Source of the DNA: Saprospiraceae bacterium
GTDB lineage: Bacteria; Bacteroidota; Bacteroidia; Chitinophagales; Saprospiraceae
DNA: 64,000 bases
Direction of reading: 5' to 3'
NCBI GenBank assembly: GCA_028285085.1
Contig: JANQQI010000065.1
Coordinates: 124,001 to 188,000 of the forward strand
How positions within the stretch are numbered: the first letter of the stretch is position 1; each line of letters starts with the position of its first letter. The position numbers and the translations under genes are program-made. Shown here in pieces: positions 61,783 to 64,000 of the stretch. The notes below the pieces were generated by a model. It was not told the DNA's origin, ran no database searches, and saw nothing but the letters and a program-made list of their open reading frames with translations.

Positions 61783-63156
61783 ATGTTAAACATCTCTTAT
61801 AACACCATTCGATCGGATATTTCAGAAAGTGATTTGCAATGCATGCAGAAAAATCCACTGACTCGAGCAAATGTTCTATTCCGACGTTGGCTGATGGTAG
61901 CCCTGATTCTCTCACTCATCGTTCTGTTTTTACCGTGGACGCAAAACATTCAGGCAAAAGGAAAGGTCACTACGCTTTTCCCCGATCAGCGGCCACAAAC
62001 TATTCATGCCACTATCGATGGCCGAATCGAAAAATGGTTCGTACAGGAAGGTGAAACTGTCAAGAAAGGAGATACCATTGTCTATCTATCGGAGATCAAA
62101 GTCGATTATTTTGATCCACAATTGGTGGAGCGAACGGCCGAGCAGGTTCAAGCCAAATCCTCTTCTATCACAGCTTATGCCGGAAAAGTAGGCGCATTGG
62201 CTCGCCAAATCGATGCACTCGAAAAAGAGCTCATCCTAAAACAGGATCAGCTTAAGAATAAAATCAAACAAGCGGAACTAAAGGTAGAAAGTGCTAAAGC
62301 CGAATTAGCTCAGGTAGAAGTTGATGAGGATATCGCGGCTTACCAATTCCGTCGAGCAGATACGCTATTCCAGCAAGGTATTGTAGCCTTAACCAGCTGG
62401 GAGGCTAAGAAATTGAAAGTGCAGGAAACGCAAGCCAAGGTGATCACTAGCCAGAATAAACTGGCCGAAAACGAAAACGAAGTGTCTATCCATCGTTTGG
62501 CGTTGAGTAATTTAGAAAATGAGTACCGCAATAAAATTGAGAAAGCTTATTCCGATAAATTTAGTGCTCTGTCCAACCAAGCAGAAGCAGAAGGAGCTAA
62601 AACAAAGCTTGAAAATCAGTACGAAAACTATCGACAACGTAACCAATTCTATTATATCATCGCACCGAAGGATTGCTACATTACCAAAGCCTTGAAACCA
62701 GGTATTGGTGAGACGGTCAAGACCGGGGATGCGGTTGTAAGTATTATGCCTATCAATTTTGATCTGGCGGTCGAACTTTATGTCCGTCCGATGGATTTGC
62801 CACTGCTGAGTCTTGGACAAGATGTCCGATTTCTTTTTGACGGTTGGCCAGGGATTGTATTCTCAGGTTGGCCAAATTTGGCAGTTGGTACCTTCCAAGG
62901 ACAAATTGTCGCTATTGATAACACCATTAGTGATAATGATAAATACCGCATCTTGATCGCCCCTGATAATGAGTTCAAGAAATGGCCAAAAGCACTGCGC
63001 CCCGGCTCCGGAGCTCAGGGAATTGCGATGCTTAAAGATGTTCCTTTATGGTACGAAATCTGGCGACAACTCAACGGTTTCCCACCAGATTTCTATGCTA
63101 TCAATACTGCCAATGATCCTAAACTCAAGACACCACTTAAATCGATTCCAAAATGA
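61783..63156 (+). CDS. HlyD-family membrane fusion (adaptor) protein
   Basis: Periplasmic adaptor of 457 residues linking the inner-membrane ABC transporter to the outer-membrane TolC-type channel. A cytoplasmic N-terminus (1-33), one membrane helix (about 34-53, LMVALILSLIVLFLPW), a lipoyl/barrel-sandwich half (TIHATIDGRIEKWFVQEGETVKKGDTIVYL), a long alpha-hairpin coiled coil (about 115-285), the second lipoyl half (IAPKDCYITKALKPGIGETVKTGDAVVSIMPI) and a beta-barrel/membrane-proximal part with PGSGAQGIAML are seen. The ending carries MLKDVPLWYEIWRQLNGFPPDFY. It stands between the ABC gene and the TolC-type gene, whose start codon overlaps its stop (ATGA). Confidence 0.92.
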   Translation: MLNISYNTIRSDISESDLQCMQKNPLTRANVLFRRWLMVALILSLIVLFLPWTQNIQAKGKVTTLFPDQRPQTIHATIDGRIEKWFVQEGETVKKGDTIVYLSEIKVDYFDPQLVERTAEQVQAKSSSITAYAGKVGALARQIDALEKELILKQDQLKNKIKQAELKVESAKAELAQVEVDEDIAAYQFRRADTLFQQGIVALTSWEAKKLKVQETQAKVITSQNKLAENENEVSIHRLALSNLENEYRNKIEKAYSDKFSALSNQAEAEGAKTKLENQYENYRQRNQFYYIIAPKDCYITKALKPGIGETVKTGDAVVSIMPINFDLAVELYVRPMDLPLLSLGQDVRFLFDGWPGIVFSGWPNLAVGTFQGQIVAIDNTISDNDKYRILIAPDNEFKKWPKALRPGSGAQGIAMLKDVPLWYEIWRQLNGFPPDFYAINTANDPKLKTPLKSIPK

Positions 63157-64000
63157 GAATTGTTTGCTTGTTCATCATTTGCCTAGTCGTTTCGATACCG
63201 GGATGGGGACAAGACCGAAAAAGCTTGTCGCCGGAGGCTTTCCTGCAACAAGTCGCCCGCAATCATCCGACAGCTCAACAGGCTCGCTTATTACGTGAGC
63301 AAAGTCGAGCTTTGCAATTGGAGGCGCGAGGAGGTTTTGATCCAAAATTATCGATGGCTACTGATTACAAGTCATTCGATCAAAAGAACTATTACCAGCT
63401 GGGAGATGGGACCTTGAAAATACCAACGCAATTTGGTCTTAGTTTCAAAACAGGCTATGTCTGGGGAAATGGGGTGTTTCTCAATCCTCAAAATTTCTTA
63501 CCAACGAGTGGTGATAATGGTTTAGGCGTCGACGGACAAGCACTCGTCGGCATCCAGTTACCCATTTTGCAAGGCCTTTTTGTTGACGAGGCGAGAACGA
63601 ATCTCCGGATTGCTAAAGAACAGGAAGCCATCAATTTTGCGCAGAGTCAACTCTTAATCAACGATTTGCTCTACGCTGCTGGCTTGGTATACTGGGAATG
63701 GGCTTTTCAGGAATATGCACTGGAGACTTACGAACAAGCTGTTCGATTGACAGAGCAACAATTGGAGCAAGTCAAGCAGAGTTATTTACAAGGTGATCGG
63801 CCAGCTATTGATACGCTCGAAGTATATCTGCAGCTGCAAAATCGCCGCGTTGATTTGCAACAAGCTTCACTTGATTTGACGATGGCCCGCAATGCGCTCT
63901 CTAATTTTTTGTGGGCGCAGCAGGCAGGGGATCCGGAAGAAATTGCCAGCTTTGCGGCCAATTCACCGCTCAATCCTACGGTCAATAATACTATTGATGA
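63153..64000 (+). CDS. TolC-family outer-membrane channel, cut by the window end
   Basis: The frame opens with ATG at 63153, which overlaps the adaptor stop (ATGA), and stays open to the right edge (282 codons). The signal peptide is about 1-20 (MRIVCLFIICLVVSIPGWGQ). LSPEAFLQQVARNHPTAQQARLLREQ is the standard TolC N-terminal helix; GVDGQALVGIQLPILQG matches the first beta-strand pair, and LTEQQLEQVKQSYLQGDRPAIDTLEVYLQLQNRRVDLQQASLDLTMARNALS the long helical tunnel segment with the turn typical of the family. The second half is missing from the window. It supplies the outer-membrane exit for the ABC-HlyD pair. Confidence 0.9.
   Translation, partial: MRIVCLFIICLVVSIPGWGQDRKSLSPEAFLQQVARNHPTAQQARLLREQSRALQLEARGGFDPKLSMATDYKSFDQKNYYQLGDGTLKIPTQFGLSFKTGYVWGNGVFLNPQNFLPTSGDNGLGVDGQALVGIQLPILQGLFVDEARTNLRIAKEQEAINFAQSQLLINDLLYAAGLVYWEWAFQEYALETYEQAVRLTEQQLEQVKQSYLQGDRPAIDTLEVYLQLQNRRVDLQQASLDLTMARNALSNFLWAQQAGDPEEIASFAANSPLNPTVNNTID

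Noticed and set aside
29440-63156. The type I secretion operon as dedicated exporter of the pinensin-like peptide
   Set aside because: The two are 30 kb apart, the ABC protein has no C39 peptidase domain to cut a double-glycine leader, and its ATPase site is degenerate. No sequence link was found.

Overview
The window looks like chromosomal DNA of a marine-type Bacteroidota of the Saprospiria (Lewinella-like) kind. The reasons are proteins with type IX secretion (T9SS) C-terminal signals, a GLPGLI protein next to a carboxypeptidase-like-domain outer-membrane barrel, DUF1501/DUF1800 pairs, many lipoproteins, LytTR regulators, a pinensin-type peptide leader, and promoter-like TAnnTTTG boxes with few Shine-Dalgarno sequences. 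No rRNA, tRNA, transposase, integrase, phage gene or CRISPR array was recognised. The taxonomic call is inference from gene content.

Layout. 1-6 kb: a cut-off M43 metalloprotease, two small cysteine-free ArsR-type repressors each followed by a terminator, tsaB, a C-terminal processing protease, an alpha/beta hydrolase and a CrtA-like protein. 6-14 kb: a membrane adenylate cyclase, uvrB, a TMEM175-type channel, a membrane LytTR regulator, a CPBP-like protein and mtaB. 14-17 kb: a DUF1800/DUF1501 pair. 17-24 kb: lgt, a glycosyltransferase, nadB and an OmpR-type two-component system. 24-29.7 kb: GLPGLI plus outer-membrane barrel, a LytTR regulator, a helical protein of unknown function and an 87-residue RiPP-precursor-like peptide. 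30-34 kb: a DEAD-box helicase and a second two-component system.

34-37 kb: an operon of a tandem spondin-domain lipoprotein, an Ig-like/DM13 lipoprotein and an outer-membrane barrel. It is divergent from the second two-component system. Three CGTGA elements spaced exactly 11 bp lie just upstream of its promoter, which suggests direct control by the neighbouring OmpR-family regulator. 37-41 kb: a flavin reductase-like protein, an FG-GAP/ASPIC T9SS cargo and a membrane AraC regulator. 41.7-49.7 kb: six co-directional surface/secretion genes, namely two lipoproteins with a shared repeat-like ending, a Tat-signal DUF1501-like protein, a CX4CH lipoprotein, a small lipoprotein and a 1167-residue CUB/PKD/gliding-motility C-terminal-domain protein.

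49.8-59.7 kb: a prolyl oligopeptidase, an SDR, recX (apparent TTG start), an MscS channel, a SpoIIE-type phosphatase, a lone OppC-type permease, and an overlapping trio of a tRNA-queuosine mannosyltransferase-like gene, an alpha/beta hydrolase and a PrsW protease. 60-64 kb: a type I secretion operon (ABC transporter, HlyD-type adaptor, TolC cut by the window end) whose ATPase domain keeps Walker A but has lost the signature, catalytic Glu and H-loop residues.

The observations most worth following are the cysteine-free pinensin-like precursor without visible modification enzymes, the degenerate ABC ATPase, and the spondin/DM13 operon with its 11-bp repeats.
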